A program made the position numbers and the translations under genes. A model generated the notes under the pieces. The model was not told where the DNA came from and made no database searches. It saw only the letters and a program-made list of their open reading frames with translations. From NCBI RefSeq assembly GCF_003268005.1, contig NZ_CP014213.1, positions 2,315,501 to 2,379,500 on the forward strand: a stretch of DNA of 64,000 nucleotides, read 5' to 3'. Positions 37,629 through 46,998 of the stretch are shown here, one piece after another; the first letter of the stretch is position 1, and each line of letters begins with the position of its first letter. The stretch comes from Methanosphaera sp. BMS (GTDB taxonomy: Archaea; Methanobacteriota; Methanobacteria; Methanobacteriales; Methanobacteriaceae).

Positions 37629-37731
37629 CAATCGGCTTACTAACACTTATAAATCACACTATATGAAAAAATAGTTCCTGATTTATAAATTATATTCAAA
37701 ATACATGTTATATTAATATGGAGGAAATATA

Positions 37732-38973
37732 ATGGCAAAAGCAAAAGAACATATGAACTTAGCAGTAATTGGTCACGTAGACCACGGAAAATCAACATTA
37801 GTAGGACACCTTTTATTATTATCAGGTGCTATCGCAGAACAACAATTAGATGAAGGAGAAGACAAATTCAGATTTGTTATGGACAAACTCGGAGAAGAAA
37901 GAGAAAGAGGAGTAACCATCGATCTCGCTCACGAAAAATTCGAAACCAAAAAATACGAATACACTGTAGTAGATTGTCCAGGACACCGTGACTTCGTTAA
38001 AAACATGATTACCGGTGCTTCACAAGCTGACGCAGCAGTTCTCGTAGTAGCTGCAAACGACGGTGTAATGCCACAAACAAAAGAACACATCTTCTTATCA
38101 AGAACTTTAGGTATCAACCAAATTATCATTGCAGTAAACAAAATGGATTTAGTTGACTACTCACAAGACAAATACAACGAACTCAAAGAAGAAGTAGGAA
38201 ACTTAATCAAAACAATCGGTTTCAACCCTAAAGAAGTACCTTTCATACCATTATCTGCATTTGAAGGAGATAACATAACAGAAAAATCATCCAACACACC
38301 ATGGTATGACGGAAAAACTTTAATTGAAGAATTAGATGAATTCGCAGCACCTGAAAAACCAACATCATTACCATTAAGATTACCTATTCAAGACGTATAC
38401 TCAATTACCGGTGTAGGTACAGTACCTGTAGGAAGAGTAGAAACTGGTATCTTAAAAACTGGTGACAACATAGCATTTGAACCAGCTGGAGTAACTGGTG
38501 AAGTAAAATCTATCGAAATGCACCACGAAATTCTCCCTGAAGCAGAACCTGGAGACAACGTTGGTTTCAACGTAAGAGGTGTAGGTAAAAACGATATTAA
38601 ACGTGGAGACGTAGCAGGAACCACAGCTAACCCACCTAGCGTAGCAAAAGAATTCAAAGCACAAGTTGTTGTATTACAACACCCTGGTGTAATCACAGTT
38701 GGATACACACCTGTATTCCACGCACACACATCACAAGTAGCTTGTACATTCTTAAGATTAGACACCAAACTCGACCCTGCAACCGGTCAAGCTAAAGAAG
38801 AAGACCCTGACTTCCTCAAAACTGGAGATGCAGCAATCGTTACCATTAAACCTACAAAACCTATGGTAATTGAAAAAATCAAAGAAATTCCTCACATGGG
38901 AAGATTCGCTATCCGTGATATGGGTCAAACCGTAGCAGCAGGTATGTGTATTGACATTACCGACGCTAAATAA
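37732..38973 (+). CDS. tuf: Elongation factor 1-alpha (EF-Tu homologue)
   Basis: 413 residues. [20 protein letters not shown] (P-loop), [15 protein letters not shown] (switch I), [24 protein letters not shown], and C-terminal [32 protein letters not shown] precedes the ATG. Delivers aminoacyl-tRNA. Ends in a terminator that overlaps the stop codon. Confidence 0.98.
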   Translation: MAKAKEHMNLAVIGHVDHGKSTLVGHLLLLSGAIAEQQLDEGEDKFRFVMDKLGEERERGVTIDLAHEKFETKKYEYTVVDCPGHRDFVKNMITGASQADAAVLVVAANDGVMPQTKEHIFLSRTLGINQIIIAVNKMDLVDYSQDKYNELKEEVGNLIKTIGFNPKEVPFIPLSAFEGDNITEKSSNTPWYDGKTLIEELDEFAAPEKPTSLPLRLPIQDVYSITGVGTVPVGRVETGILKTGDNIAFEPAGVTGEVKSIEMHHEILPEAEPGDNVGFNVRGVGKNDIKRGDVAGTTANPPSVAKEFKAQVVVLQHPGVITVGYTPVFHAHTSQVACTFLRLDTKLDPATGQAKEEDPDFLKTGDAAIVTIKPTKPMVIEKIKEIPHMGRFAIRDMGQTVAAGMCIDITDAK

Positions 38974-39008
38974 GTAAATTAACATTTACTTATTAACTTT
39001 TTTCTTTT
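38971..39008 (+). terminator. Hairpin and T-run ending the EF-1alpha gene
   Basis: TAAGTAAAT (38971-38979, including the stop codon), loop TAAC, ATTTACTTA (38984-38992), then a T-rich run. Perfect 9-bp stem. Confidence 0.7.
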
Positions 39009-39167
39009 AAATTTAGATTCCCATGTGATAACTATTTTTCAAATGGATTATTTTACAAGGATAAAATATTTTGCATGTGTTAACCTATATTTTTCATATG
39101 TAACTTTTGAATATAATTGCATGGAGTCTGGTAAACGATTATTTTTTTATTTATAAGGAGAATTTGA

Positions 39168-39476
39168 ATGAACAAAGCTAGAATTAAACTAACAGGAACC
39201 GACCCAGAAAAAATAGCTGACGTATGTGATCAGCTTAAAAAAATTGCTGAAAGAACTGGTGTCGACTTATCCGGACCTATCCCACTTCCTACTAAAAAAT
39301 TAGTAGTTCCAACAAGGAAAAGTCCTGATGGTGAAGGTAAAGCATCATGGGAAAAATGGGAGTTAAGAATTCATAAACGTCTTGTAGGAATTGAAGCTGA
39401 TGAAAGAGCTATGAGACAGGTTATGAAAGTTAATGTTCCAGATAATGTAAGTATTGAAATAGAACTTAAAGCATAA
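39168..39476 (+). CDS. rps10: Ribosomal protein S10 (uS10)
   Basis: 102 residues, [20 protein letters not shown] and [20 protein letters not shown], then [20 protein letters not shown], all family blocks. AAGGAGAATTTG before the ATG. Last protein gene of the cluster; tRNA-Ser follows. Confidence 0.96.
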   Translation: MNKARIKLTGTDPEKIADVCDQLKKIAERTGVDLSGPIPLPTKKLVVPTRKSPDGEGKASWEKWELRIHKRLVGIEADERAMRQVMKVNVPDNVSIEIELKA

Positions 39477-39545
39477 TCATAAACTATATAAATCATTACT
39501 ATCATATATAGTAATAGATTTGTATTAGTTAATTTTTTTTAAAAT

Positions 39546-39629
39546 GCCGAGATAGCAAAGCCAGGTAACGCGCCGGACTTGAGATCCGGTGGGCAATTGC
39601 CCGCATGGGTTCGAATCCCATTCTCGGCG
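39546..39629 (+). tRNA. tRNA-Ser (anticodon TGA)
   Basis: 84 bases with a long variable arm (type II). Acceptor GCCGAGA pairs with TCTCGGC, discriminator G; anticodon stem CCGGA/TCCGG encloses CTTGAGA with TGA. Variable arm GGGCAATTGCCC forms a stem. Confidence 0.95.
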
Positions 39630-40101
39630 TAATTTTTATATTCACATACTATATTTTTATCATTTATTTTTTATTTTTTTTGAATTTACAATTACTTTGA
39701 GATCTTTTTATTTTTTAATGTTTTTTCACGTATTTTAAAATGGAATCCTATTGTTTTTATATGCTTTTCAATTGCAGTTATCAATTCTTTTTTGAGAGAT
39801 TTTCCTTAACAATCCATTAAACTATTGATTGATGTATGGTATCATCTTTTTTATTTAAAATTAACCAAGGTTTCTTTATGATAATCAATTTCATGATTAA
39901 ATATATTGCATTCAATTACATTTAACTTGACAATCACTTAGTCTACTTTCAAAATTATCCATGTATTAGAGGGGTTTCTTTTTCCCATCAATATGATTTT
40001 TGGACATTTCATTGAAATAATAGTCAGGGGATGTTAATATTACTCTTAGTAAAAATAGAAAAATAATGGGGGTCATTAGGTTAAATGGATGATTAACCGA
40101 G
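39630..40101. other. Gene-free AT-rich stretch
   Basis: Between tRNA-Ser and the convergent aRF1 gene. T-rich immediately after the tRNA (terminator-like). Nothing else recognised. Confidence 0.4.
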
Positions 40102-41334
40102 TTATACCTTGTATCTGAGGATTCCTGCTATTCCACCGAATGCACGGTCAAGTTGAGTTCCTTCTTCTGTCTCGATGGATATGATTTCCACTTGTGTAGC
40201 TACTTCCTCTGCAAGTTCGATGAATTCCTCTGTGGTTTCCTGTGTTTTTGTAATGTTCATCTTGTCATTACAGTTAGGACATTGTTTGTCCGGTGCTTCC
40301 TGATGTTGTCTTGTCGTTATGACTTCTATCGTACCGCATGAAGGGCATTGGTATGTTTGCCTGTTTGTCTTAAGGTTTTCTGATAACAGAAGTGTTTCTA
40401 CCGCTCCCATCTGCAGGTTTTGTCTAACCTGTTTTTCACCATATGTGGAAAGACCATTTTCGGATATGAGTCCTGAAAGGAATTTCTTCATCAGTTTCTT
40501 TTCTCGCATGATGTCCATTTCTTCAAGTGCATCTGTGGATTCATCAATTACCTCCCTTATTCCAAAGTCTCCAGTATATGATGTGTCTACGATGTTGATG
40601 ATTTTATCCTTTATCCTGTAGTCCAGGTAATCTCCCTCTTCAAAGTCATTTTTTGTATGACCCGGTCCTCCAATAAGTACACCTTTGAGTTCATCATCAA
40701 TAGGCAGGAACGTGTCGTTGGAATGTTGTCCTATACGTTTTAGGAATTTATGTGCCTCATCTTCAATTACACGGTCAAACCTTCTTTGTGATTGTCCTCC
40801 GGCTTTATGTTTGCCTGGTACACCACTGGTTAAGGTTTTCACGATGTCTATTCTTTTTCCTCTTAGGGTTGCTATCGTTGCCTCCTTCCTGTCAAGTACC
40901 AGTACGCCGTATACTTCCTTGTATTCTATTATCTGTTTTAAAGGATCCAGGAAGAATTGGCTGTCACAGTGGTAGATGTATGTCTGTACAGGTTCCGGCG
41001 GTTCAAACACGTATGTCTCCATCTTTTCGGTACCTGGTCCTCCCTTAGGTATCATTCCTACAAACATTACCAGTCCTTTTTCGGGTGGCTGTGGGAACAA
41101 TTTAAGTCTTTGGATGATTACCTCAATCGCGGATTGCACATTTTTTCTAGTCTGTTTACTCTTGATGTTGGAACTTTGTCCGATTTCATCAACCATCTGT
41201 TTTCTAACGTCACTTACCTGTTTGTCGTGTGGTATGTATACACTCACAAGTTCGGTTCCTCTTCCTTTTTTATCCTCTAATTCTTTCAATGTCTTTTTAA
41301 CTTCATACATTTCCTTTGATGATACTTCACTCAT
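40102..41334 (-). CDS. prf1: Peptide chain release factor aRF1
   Basis: Reads all three stop codons and releases the peptide. 410 residues: NIKS motif at 56-59 (stop codon reading), GGQ motif at 179-181 (peptidyl-tRNA hydrolysis), and a C-terminal minidomain with CPSCG and CPNC zinc-ribbon-like pairs. SD AAGGATTTTGAT before the ATG. Confidence 0.96.
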   Translation of the reverse strand: MSEVSSKEMYEVKKTLKELEDKKGRGTELVSVYIPHDKQVSDVRKQMVDEIGQSSNIKSKQTRKNVQSAIEVIIQRLKLFPQPPEKGLVMFVGMIPKGGPGTEKMETYVFEPPEPVQTYIYHCDSQFFLDPLKQIIEYKEVYGVLVLDRKEATIATLRGKRIDIVKTLTSGVPGKHKAGGQSQRRFDRVIEDEAHKFLKRIGQHSNDTFLPIDDELKGVLIGGPGHTKNDFEEGDYLDYRIKDKIINIVDTSYTGDFGIREVIDESTDALEEMDIMREKKLMKKFLSGLISENGLSTYGEKQVRQNLQMGAVETLLLSENLKTNRQTYQCPSCGTIEVITTRQHQEAPDKQCPNCNDKMNITKTQETTEEFIELAEEVATQVEIISIETEEGTQLDRAFGGIAGILRYKV

Positions 41335-41866
41335 ATTATCAAAATCCTTATTAAATTATATAATGTTGTTAATGATTAAATTAAATTGTTAAATATGTGT
41401 AATCGTTCTCGTTTTTTTGTAGGCGGTTATATTGTTATATTTTTTTTGTTTGAAGAATTCGTTACACAATCATAAAAATCGATATCCATATTTATAGTAT
41501 ATTATAATGTTTGTTTTTCATAGTATTTTATATTGATTGTTTTTTTGTCATGATATCTTCATCCTTTCTGGATGGATGATTTTTCTTCCCCGGATATTTC
41601 TTGTTTTATATGAATTATACGAATGATTATTTTATAGGTTATAATCTTAACATGATGTTATAGTTGATATAAATACGTTTATTTTTATCCTCATATGGAA
41701 TATTTATTATTTAATTCAACTCATGTATATCTAACATATTCATTAATTCATTTTTATGATAATTCCTTTGTTCCCATTTCCCGTTGATTTTTTAGATAAC
41801 TATATCAATATTTTTTAACATAAATAAATAGTGATAATATAATATTAATTTATGGGGTTTTAATTA
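41335..41866. other. Divergent gene-free region
   Basis: Separates prf1 (minus) and pyrH (plus) and must hold both promoters. AT-rich; no open frame or RNA gene seen. Confidence 0.4.
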
Positions 41867-42541
41867 ATGCGAATTGTAATAGCAATAGGCGGATCAATAT
41901 TACTCAAGGAATATGATAGTAAAAAGTTTGAAGCATATGCAGAAATAATAAAACAATTGAATGACGATCATGAAATATTCATAGTTGTTGGTGGAGGACG
42001 ACCGGCACGGGACTACATTGGTGTTGTAAGAGATATGGGCGTATCCGAATCCATATGTGATGAGATAGGTATACAAGTTACACGTGTCAATGCCAGATTA
42101 TTGCAATTAGCTCTTAAAAACGAGTCCTACCCGGCAATTCCCGAAAACTTCCAAGAAGCATTGGAATATGCTTGCAGTGGAAAAATTGTAATCATGGGTG
42201 GAACGGAACCGGCTCACAGTACCGATGCGGTAAGTTGTATACTTGCAGAGTACGTTGACGCCGATTTGGTGATAAATGCAACCAGCGTTGATGGATTATA
42301 CGATAAGGATCCAAACAAGTTTGATGATGCCAAAATGTTTAGTCAGGTAACACCGGACAAGCTTTTGGAAATAGTATCCACCAATGACAACAAGGCAGGA
42401 ACCTATGAATTTATTGATAAAACGGCAATTGGAATTATCAAAAGATCTAACATAAAAACGGTTATAGTGAATGGTAACAACCCTGAAAACGTTAAAAAAG
42501 CTATAACAGAACCAATTGGAACTCTAATTGTTAATGAATAA
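41867..42541 (+). CDS. pyrH: UMP kinase
   Basis: Phosphorylates UMP to UDP; archaeal short form of the amino-acid-kinase fold. 224 residues: [75 protein letters not shown] and [14 protein letters not shown]. Followed 25 bases later by the small zinc-ribbon gene. Confidence 0.95.
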   Translation: MRIVIAIGGSILLKEYDSKKFEAYAEIIKQLNDDHEIFIVVGGGRPARDYIGVVRDMGVSESICDEIGIQVTRVNARLLQLALKNESYPAIPENFQEALEYACSGKIVIMGGTEPAHSTDAVSCILAEYVDADLVINATSVDGLYDKDPNKFDDAKMFSQVTPDKLLEIVSTNDNKAGTYEFIDKTAIGIIKRSNIKTVIVNGNNPENVKKAITEPIGTLIVNE

Positions 42542-42566
42542 ACACTTTTTTCAGGAGGTAAATTAA

Positions 42567-42758
42567 ATGGTAGTAGAAGCTCACAGACACTGTGCTATAT
42601 GTGGTAAACCGATACCATTATCTGAATCATTCTGTTCTGACCAATGTCAGGAAGCATTCCAGCTAAAACAGAAACAAGTAGCTAAACAGAGAAAAATATT
42701 ACTCGCACTCGTAGCTATATTCGTGATTATCTACTTTGCATTCATGTTCCTTAAATAG
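42567..42758 (+). CDS. Small zinc-ribbon membrane protein (DUF2116-like)
   Basis: 63 residues. HCAICGKPIPLSESFCSDQC (about 8-27) is a CxxC-x(n)-CxxxC zinc ribbon; the C-terminus is one transmembrane helix (about 43-62). It matches DUF2116 of euryarchaea, function unknown, possibly a membrane-tethered zinc protein. Strong SD CAGGAGGT. Confidence 0.8.
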   Translation: MVVEAHRHCAICGKPIPLSESFCSDQCQEAFQLKQKQVAKQRKILLALVAIFVIIYFAFMFLK

Positions 42759-42952
42759 GATCATGAATTTCTTTTTTTAATTTTTTGTTATTTAATATAG
42801 TTTAAACTCATTTTATTTAAATAATCAGCATAATTTTCTATAAAAATATTTTTTTTAACTATTTATTAGTGTAAACTCTTCAAAAATAAGTATCAGTTCT
42901 AGTTGATGGGGAGATGATTTTTTTTTAATAAAAAAATAAAAAAAAGAGGGTG

Positions 42953-44737
42953 TTATAATGCCACACCCATTTCCAATTGTTCGGTTAGTTCCTTATACCT
43001 GTTTCTAATGGTCACTTCTGTAACACCCGCGATGTCTGCAACGTCACGTTGTGTTTTTCTTTCACCCAGTATTACACTGGCAATGTACAATGCCGCAGCC
43101 GCTACACCTGTCGGACCACGACCACTGGTTAAACCATTCTGCATGGCCTCATTGATTATTTCAATTGCCTTGGATTGAACTACACCTGATAAGTTAAGTT
43201 CACTTGCAAATCTTGGAACATAATCAATAGGGCTGGTAGGTGGAAGCCTTATGTGTAATTCTCTAGTAAGGAATCTGTAAGTTCTACCTACCTCTTTTTT
43301 GCTTACACGTGAAACTTCTGCTATTTCATCAAGTGTCCTTGGCACTTGACATCTTCTGCAAGCGGCATATAAAGAAGCAGCAACTACTCCTTCTATACTT
43401 CTTCCCCTGATAAGCTTGTTTTCCACGGCATTTCTGTACACGACAGAAGCTGACTCACGTACAGATCTTGGAAGACCCAGTCTGGATGAGTCACGGTCAA
43501 GTTCACTAAGTGCGAATGCAAGGTTTCTTTCAGTAGCCCCGCTTATTCTTATTTTACGCTGCCATTTTCTAAGCCTGTACCACTGTGCCCTGTTTCTTGC
43601 AGGGATGTCTCTTCCATAGATATCCTTGTTACGCCAGTCAATCATGGTAGACAATCCTTTATCGTGTATGGTATATGTGATTGGAGCACCTACTCTTGTA
43701 CGTTTGTCCCTCTGTTCATGGTCAAATGCCCTCCATTCAGGACCCATATCAACAAGGTTGTCATCAATTACAAGTCCACATGTACCACATACAACTTCTC
43801 CACGTTCATGATCATTTATCAAACGTGTAGATCCACATTCAGGACATTTGGTCTCTTTTTTCTCCATCTCTGCAACGTCTTCTTTCATCTGTTGTTTTTC
43901 ACTGATACCTCTTTCTTTTTCCAGTTCTGCTTCCAGTTCCTCGGAGTCGGTGTTGTCAATTTTGATGATTTCCTCAACGTCTAAATCGGAGTTTGACATT
44001 AATTCTATGTCACTGTCTTCATCCATCATGATGTCAGTACCGGTCATTGGTGCCGTCATGAATTCACTCATGTCGTCGGTTGTATCATCATCGTTGGAGT
44101 TTTTGTCATCTTTGAAGTTGTCCATGATTTCAAGTAATGGATTAGGATTACTTCTTTTAGTCTTTTTGCTTGTCTTGTCCGTTTCTTCACTTTTCTTTTT
44201 CTTTGGTCTTCCTGCCTTTTTCTTAGGAGCCGCATCTTTTTTCTTTTTAGGTCTTCCCGGACCTCTTTTTTTAGGCTTTTCTTCAGGTTCGTTTTCTTCA
44301 GTTTTTTTCTTTTTTGGTCTTCCTGCTTTTTTCTTGGCCGGGGTTTCTTCTTTTTTGGGTCTTCCTGGGCCTCTTTTTTTAGGCTTTTCTTCGGTTTCCA
44401 AGATGGTGGTTTTGTGTTTGTCGTCTAATTCATCATCTTCTACAACATCTTCTTCAGCCTTTTTTTCCTTTTTAGGTCTGCCCCGTTTTTTAACTTTCTT
44501 ATTGGTGGTTGTTTTATCGTCACTTTCAGAGTCTTCTTTTTTCTCACTGTCGGAGTCTTCTTCAGCTTCTTCAGCTTCTTCAGCTTCTTCCTCTTCAGAT
44601 TCATCTTCAGTTTCCTCATTTTCTTCTTCAGACTCTTCTTCTTCAGCTTCTTTTTCTTCTTCTTCAGGTTGATTTTCAGCTAAGTTTTCTTCTTGTTCTT
44701 CTATTTGTTCGACTTGTTCTTCTTCTACTTTTTCCAA
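42953..44737 (-). CDS. tfb: Transcription initiation factor TFB with long AT-hook/acidic N-terminal extension
   Basis: Residues about 298-594 are a complete TFB: zinc ribbon C298/C301/C317/C320, B-reader region [20 protein letters not shown], and two cyclin folds with [20 protein letters not shown] and [20 protein letters not shown]. Archaeal TFB normally is about 300-310 residues; here about 290 residues precede it. They comprise a very acidic stretch (1-75), then five AT-hook-like GRP cores (RGRPKK at 85-90; GRPKK at about 125, 139, 161 and 176) in Lys-rich context, including a duplicated unit of about 35 residues, then an Asp/Glu-rich linker. AT hooks bind the minor groove of AT-rich DNA. 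The given start is a TTG with no SD site; the frame is open upstream to 44848 (see findings). Confidence 0.9.
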   Translation of the reverse strand: MEKVEEEQVEQIEEQEENLAENQPEEEEKEAEEEESEEENEETEDESEEEEAEEAEEAEEDSDSEKKEDSESDDKTTTNKKVKKRGRPKKEKKAEEDVVEDDELDDKHKTTILETEEKPKKRGPGRPKKEETPAKKKAGRPKKKKTEENEPEEKPKKRGPGRPKKKKDAAPKKKAGRPKKKKSEETDKTSKKTKRSNPNPLLEIMDNFKDDKNSNDDDTTDDMSEFMTAPMTGTDIMMDEDSDIELMSNSDLDVEEIIKIDNTDSEELEAELEKERGISEKQQMKEDVAEMEKKETKCPECGSTRLINDHERGEVVCGTCGLVIDDNLVDMGPEWRAFDHEQRDKRTRVGAPITYTIHDKGLSTMIDWRNKDIYGRDIPARNRAQWYRLRKWQRKIRISGATERNLAFALSELDRDSSRLGLPRSVRESASVVYRNAVENKLIRGRSIEGVVAASLYAACRRCQVPRTLDEIAEVSRVSKKEVGRTYRFLTRELHIRLPPTSPIDYVPRFASELNLSGVVQSKAIEIINEAMQNGLTSGRGPTGVAAAALYIASVILGERKTQRDVADIAGVTEVTIRNRYKELTEQLEMGVAL

Positions 44738-44814
44738 TTCTTTCTTAGCTTTTTTCTTATCATCTTTTATTCTTTTAGAAGATTTATGAGGTCTTCCATA
44801 TCTTCTTTTTCGTC

Positions 44815-45099
44815 TTAGTATGCCTGCCGTGGTCTCATCCTCCTTTTCTTATTTTTTGGTGGTAAGTAAACTGCTTCCCCCACATTTATCTTATGGAATT
44901 TCTTGTTTGTCTTAATTGATACGTATGGATTTTTTGTTGATCCAATGATATCATTAATTTTGCCAATGGCTTTGTTGTTTTTGTTGACTACAAGCAATCC
45001 AATTCGTGGGCTTTTATTTGATGGTACTATTATTTTATTAGTACTTGTAACATGGCTTATATTACCAATCTTTTTTAATTTGCTGTTTTTCCTTGTCAT
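44815..45099 (-). CDS. gar1: H/ACA RNA-protein component Gar1
   Basis: 94 residues with [40 protein letters not shown] and VGEAVYLPP, the Gar1 beta-barrel that binds Cbf5 for pseudouridylation. Basic C-terminus [13 protein letters not shown]. No SD site before the ATG. Its 3' end overlaps the open frame leading into tfb, and carries AAAAGGAGGATGAG, which looks like a ribosome-binding site for tfb. Confidence 0.88.
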   Translation of the reverse strand: MTRKNSKLKKIGNISHVTSTNKIIVPSNKSPRIGLLVVNKNNKAIGKINDIIGSTKNPYVSIKTNKKFHKINVGEAVYLPPKNKKRRMRPRQAY

Positions 45100-45644
45100 G
45101 ATTTTTTTAAAATTTTTATTTAATTTTTCAATTAATTAGGAAATGTTATATTGTGAATAACTTGTTTTAGGGTCATGTTTTTATTGTTGAAATTTTTATA
45201 TTTAAAAAAATTGTAATTTGTCGGATCTTGATGTTTTGTTTGTGGAGTTCATATCTTGATGATATTTTAAGTCAATGTAAATCATTATTTCCTATTTATT
45301 TTAATTATCATCGTTTCATATTCTTTTTTCACTATCGAAAATTATATTTCTATAATTTATACTAGTAGTTTGTATGTTTTAATATATATACTTTTGGATA
45401 CCTTTATATACTAATGTCTTTTCATTTAATTCTTATATATATACTTTATATCCCCGAACATTATTTTTTGAATCTTAATTAACTAATAATTAATTTGTTC
45501 TTTAATTAAAAACTTAATGGATGGATATACTCGAAGCATACAAATTATGGAAAAATACTAATAGGCAAATAAGACATTCAAATCAAATATGGGTGAATAA
45601 AAAAAATGATGAATAAAAAAAATAATCATCAGGATAAAAATAAA
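45100..45644. other. Gene-free AT-rich stretch
   Basis: Promoter region of gar1-tfb (minus) and downstream region of the RraA-like gene. Very AT-rich with short palindromes (around 45478-45500). No open frame of weight. Confidence 0.4.
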
Positions 45645-46316
45645 TTAGTCAATATCCAATATCTTATCCATCCGATTGTCCGGATCATTCATTTGAGCCA
45701 TAAGCTTCTGCTCAAATTTCTTAATATTGGATACCTCCTCCAAGACATCATCAATTCTCTCCTTAGGAACAACAACAACGCCTTCACTATCGCCTACAAT
45801 ATAATCCCCATTAACAATGACATTACCCTCGATATTCAAACGTTCATTAATAACACCATTGTTCAATGCATAACCGGCATTAGGCATAGTGGCTTTGGAA
45901 TAAACGGGATAACCCAAGTTTTTAATTCCCTCAGTATCACGTGAAGCCCCATTAATGACAGTGGCCTGAAGACCATGTTTTTGTGCAGCTTGTGAAGCCA
46001 ATTCTCCCCAAATGGCCGTTTCATCATCAGAACAATCAATCAATAATATCTCATCTTCCTCACATTCATATATTGCCTTGATACCAGTACCCCAGTCACT
46101 GGAATTAGTCTGTGCAGTTCTGATTTTTCCTACAATTTTAGATTTTCCATCAATCGGCTTAACATTCCGGATAACTCCATTCTTACCACATACCTTTTTC
46201 ATAGCATCAGAAACATTATCCGTGGTGGCCTTATCAAGTAGGTTATCTAAAGTAATTTTGTTTTTGTTTTTTCCATGATTCAAAATATTCTTCGGTGTAA
46301 TCTTATTAACAGACAT
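45645..46316 (-). CDS. RraA-like / HMG-aldolase family protein
   Basis: 224 residues from the ATG at 46316, which follows GGAAGGATA; the outer start overlaps that site. TTDNVSDAMKKV, IWGELASQAAQKHGLQATVI and INGASRDTEGIKNLGYPVYS match the RraA/4-hydroxy-4-methyl-2-oxoglutarate aldolase fold, and IVNGDYIVGDSEGVVVVP is its C-terminal signature. In methanogens the true substrate is unknown; RNase E regulation as in E. coli does not apply. Lies downstream of the DUF211 gene on the same strand. Confidence 0.82.
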   Translation of the reverse strand: MSVNKITPKNILNHGKNKNKITLDNLLDKATTDNVSDAMKKVCGKNGVIRNVKPIDGKSKIVGKIRTAQTNSSDWGTGIKAIYECEEDEILLIDCSDDETAIWGELASQAAQKHGLQATVINGASRDTEGIKNLGYPVYSKATMPNAGYALNNGVINERLNIEGNVIVNGDYIVGDSEGVVVVPKERIDDVLEEVSNIKKFEQKLMAQMNDPDNRMDKILDID

Positions 46317-46357
46317 CATTATCCTTCCCAAAAAAAAATAATAAAAAAAAGTTTAAA

Positions 46358-46648
46358 TTAATCTTGTGGTGTTGTTACCTCTTCGACTAATTTTCTACCG
46401 GCAACAACTTCATCAACACTATGAACAGAAGCTCCATAATGTTCAATAGCCTCTTTAATCTGATTATACTTAAGATCTGATCCTTCCATAGTGATTTTAA
46501 TATTCTCAGTATCCTTATCAATTTCCATTAATGTAATGTTAACACCATCAACACCATCAAGATCACTTAAATAAAGTGCAAATGAAGGCAGTGATGGGCT
46601 ATGTGGTTTAAGCACATCTAAAACTACTCTTATCAACGCATTCTGCAT
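46358..46648 (-). CDS. DUF211 protein (MTH889-like)
   Basis: 96 residues. LIRVVLDVLKPHSPSLPSFA and GVNITLMEIDKDTENIKITM, then YGASVHSVDEVVAGRKLVEE are the full DUF211 pattern, a small ferredoxin-like fold found in euryarchaea that forms oligomers; role unknown. Strong SD CGGAGGATT. Forms a two-gene string with the RraA-like gene. Confidence 0.88.
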   Translation of the reverse strand: MQNALIRVVLDVLKPHSPSLPSFALYLSDLDGVDGVNITLMEIDKDTENIKITMEGSDLKYNQIKEAIEHYGASVHSVDEVVAGRKLVEEVTTPQD

Positions 46649-46998
46649 TCTGTTAAATCCTCCGATTTAATAATTCATTATTATATTAATATATGGTACT
46701 TTATATAATAAATATATTTTTTTTCTTTATATGCGTAGGATTACTTAAAATCATATTTTTATCAAAAAAATACTCCATTTCATCTATTAAAACCTAAAGT
46801 TAATGAAATATGCTTGAATCAAATAATATTATGTTAATGTAATTTTTTTTCTTCGTTATATTATTATATAACGCAATAAAAATAAAGAAATATGACAAAC
46901 TAAAAACAAAGAATAAAAAAAGGTTACCTGAAGATTAACTATAGATTATAACCAGTTAACAATAAACGTTGTAAAAAAATAGAGCAAAAAAAGGGAGT
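46649..46998. other. Gene-free stretch
   Basis: Contains the minus-strand promoter region of the DUF211 gene and the 3' end region of the adhesin gene. No open frame or RNA seen. Confidence 0.4.

Noticed and set aside
43848-44672. Ser/Phe-rich 274-codon plus-strand frame opposite tfb.
   Set aside because: Mirror of the Lys/Glu-rich low-complexity part of tfb; no ribosome-binding site and no family resemblance.
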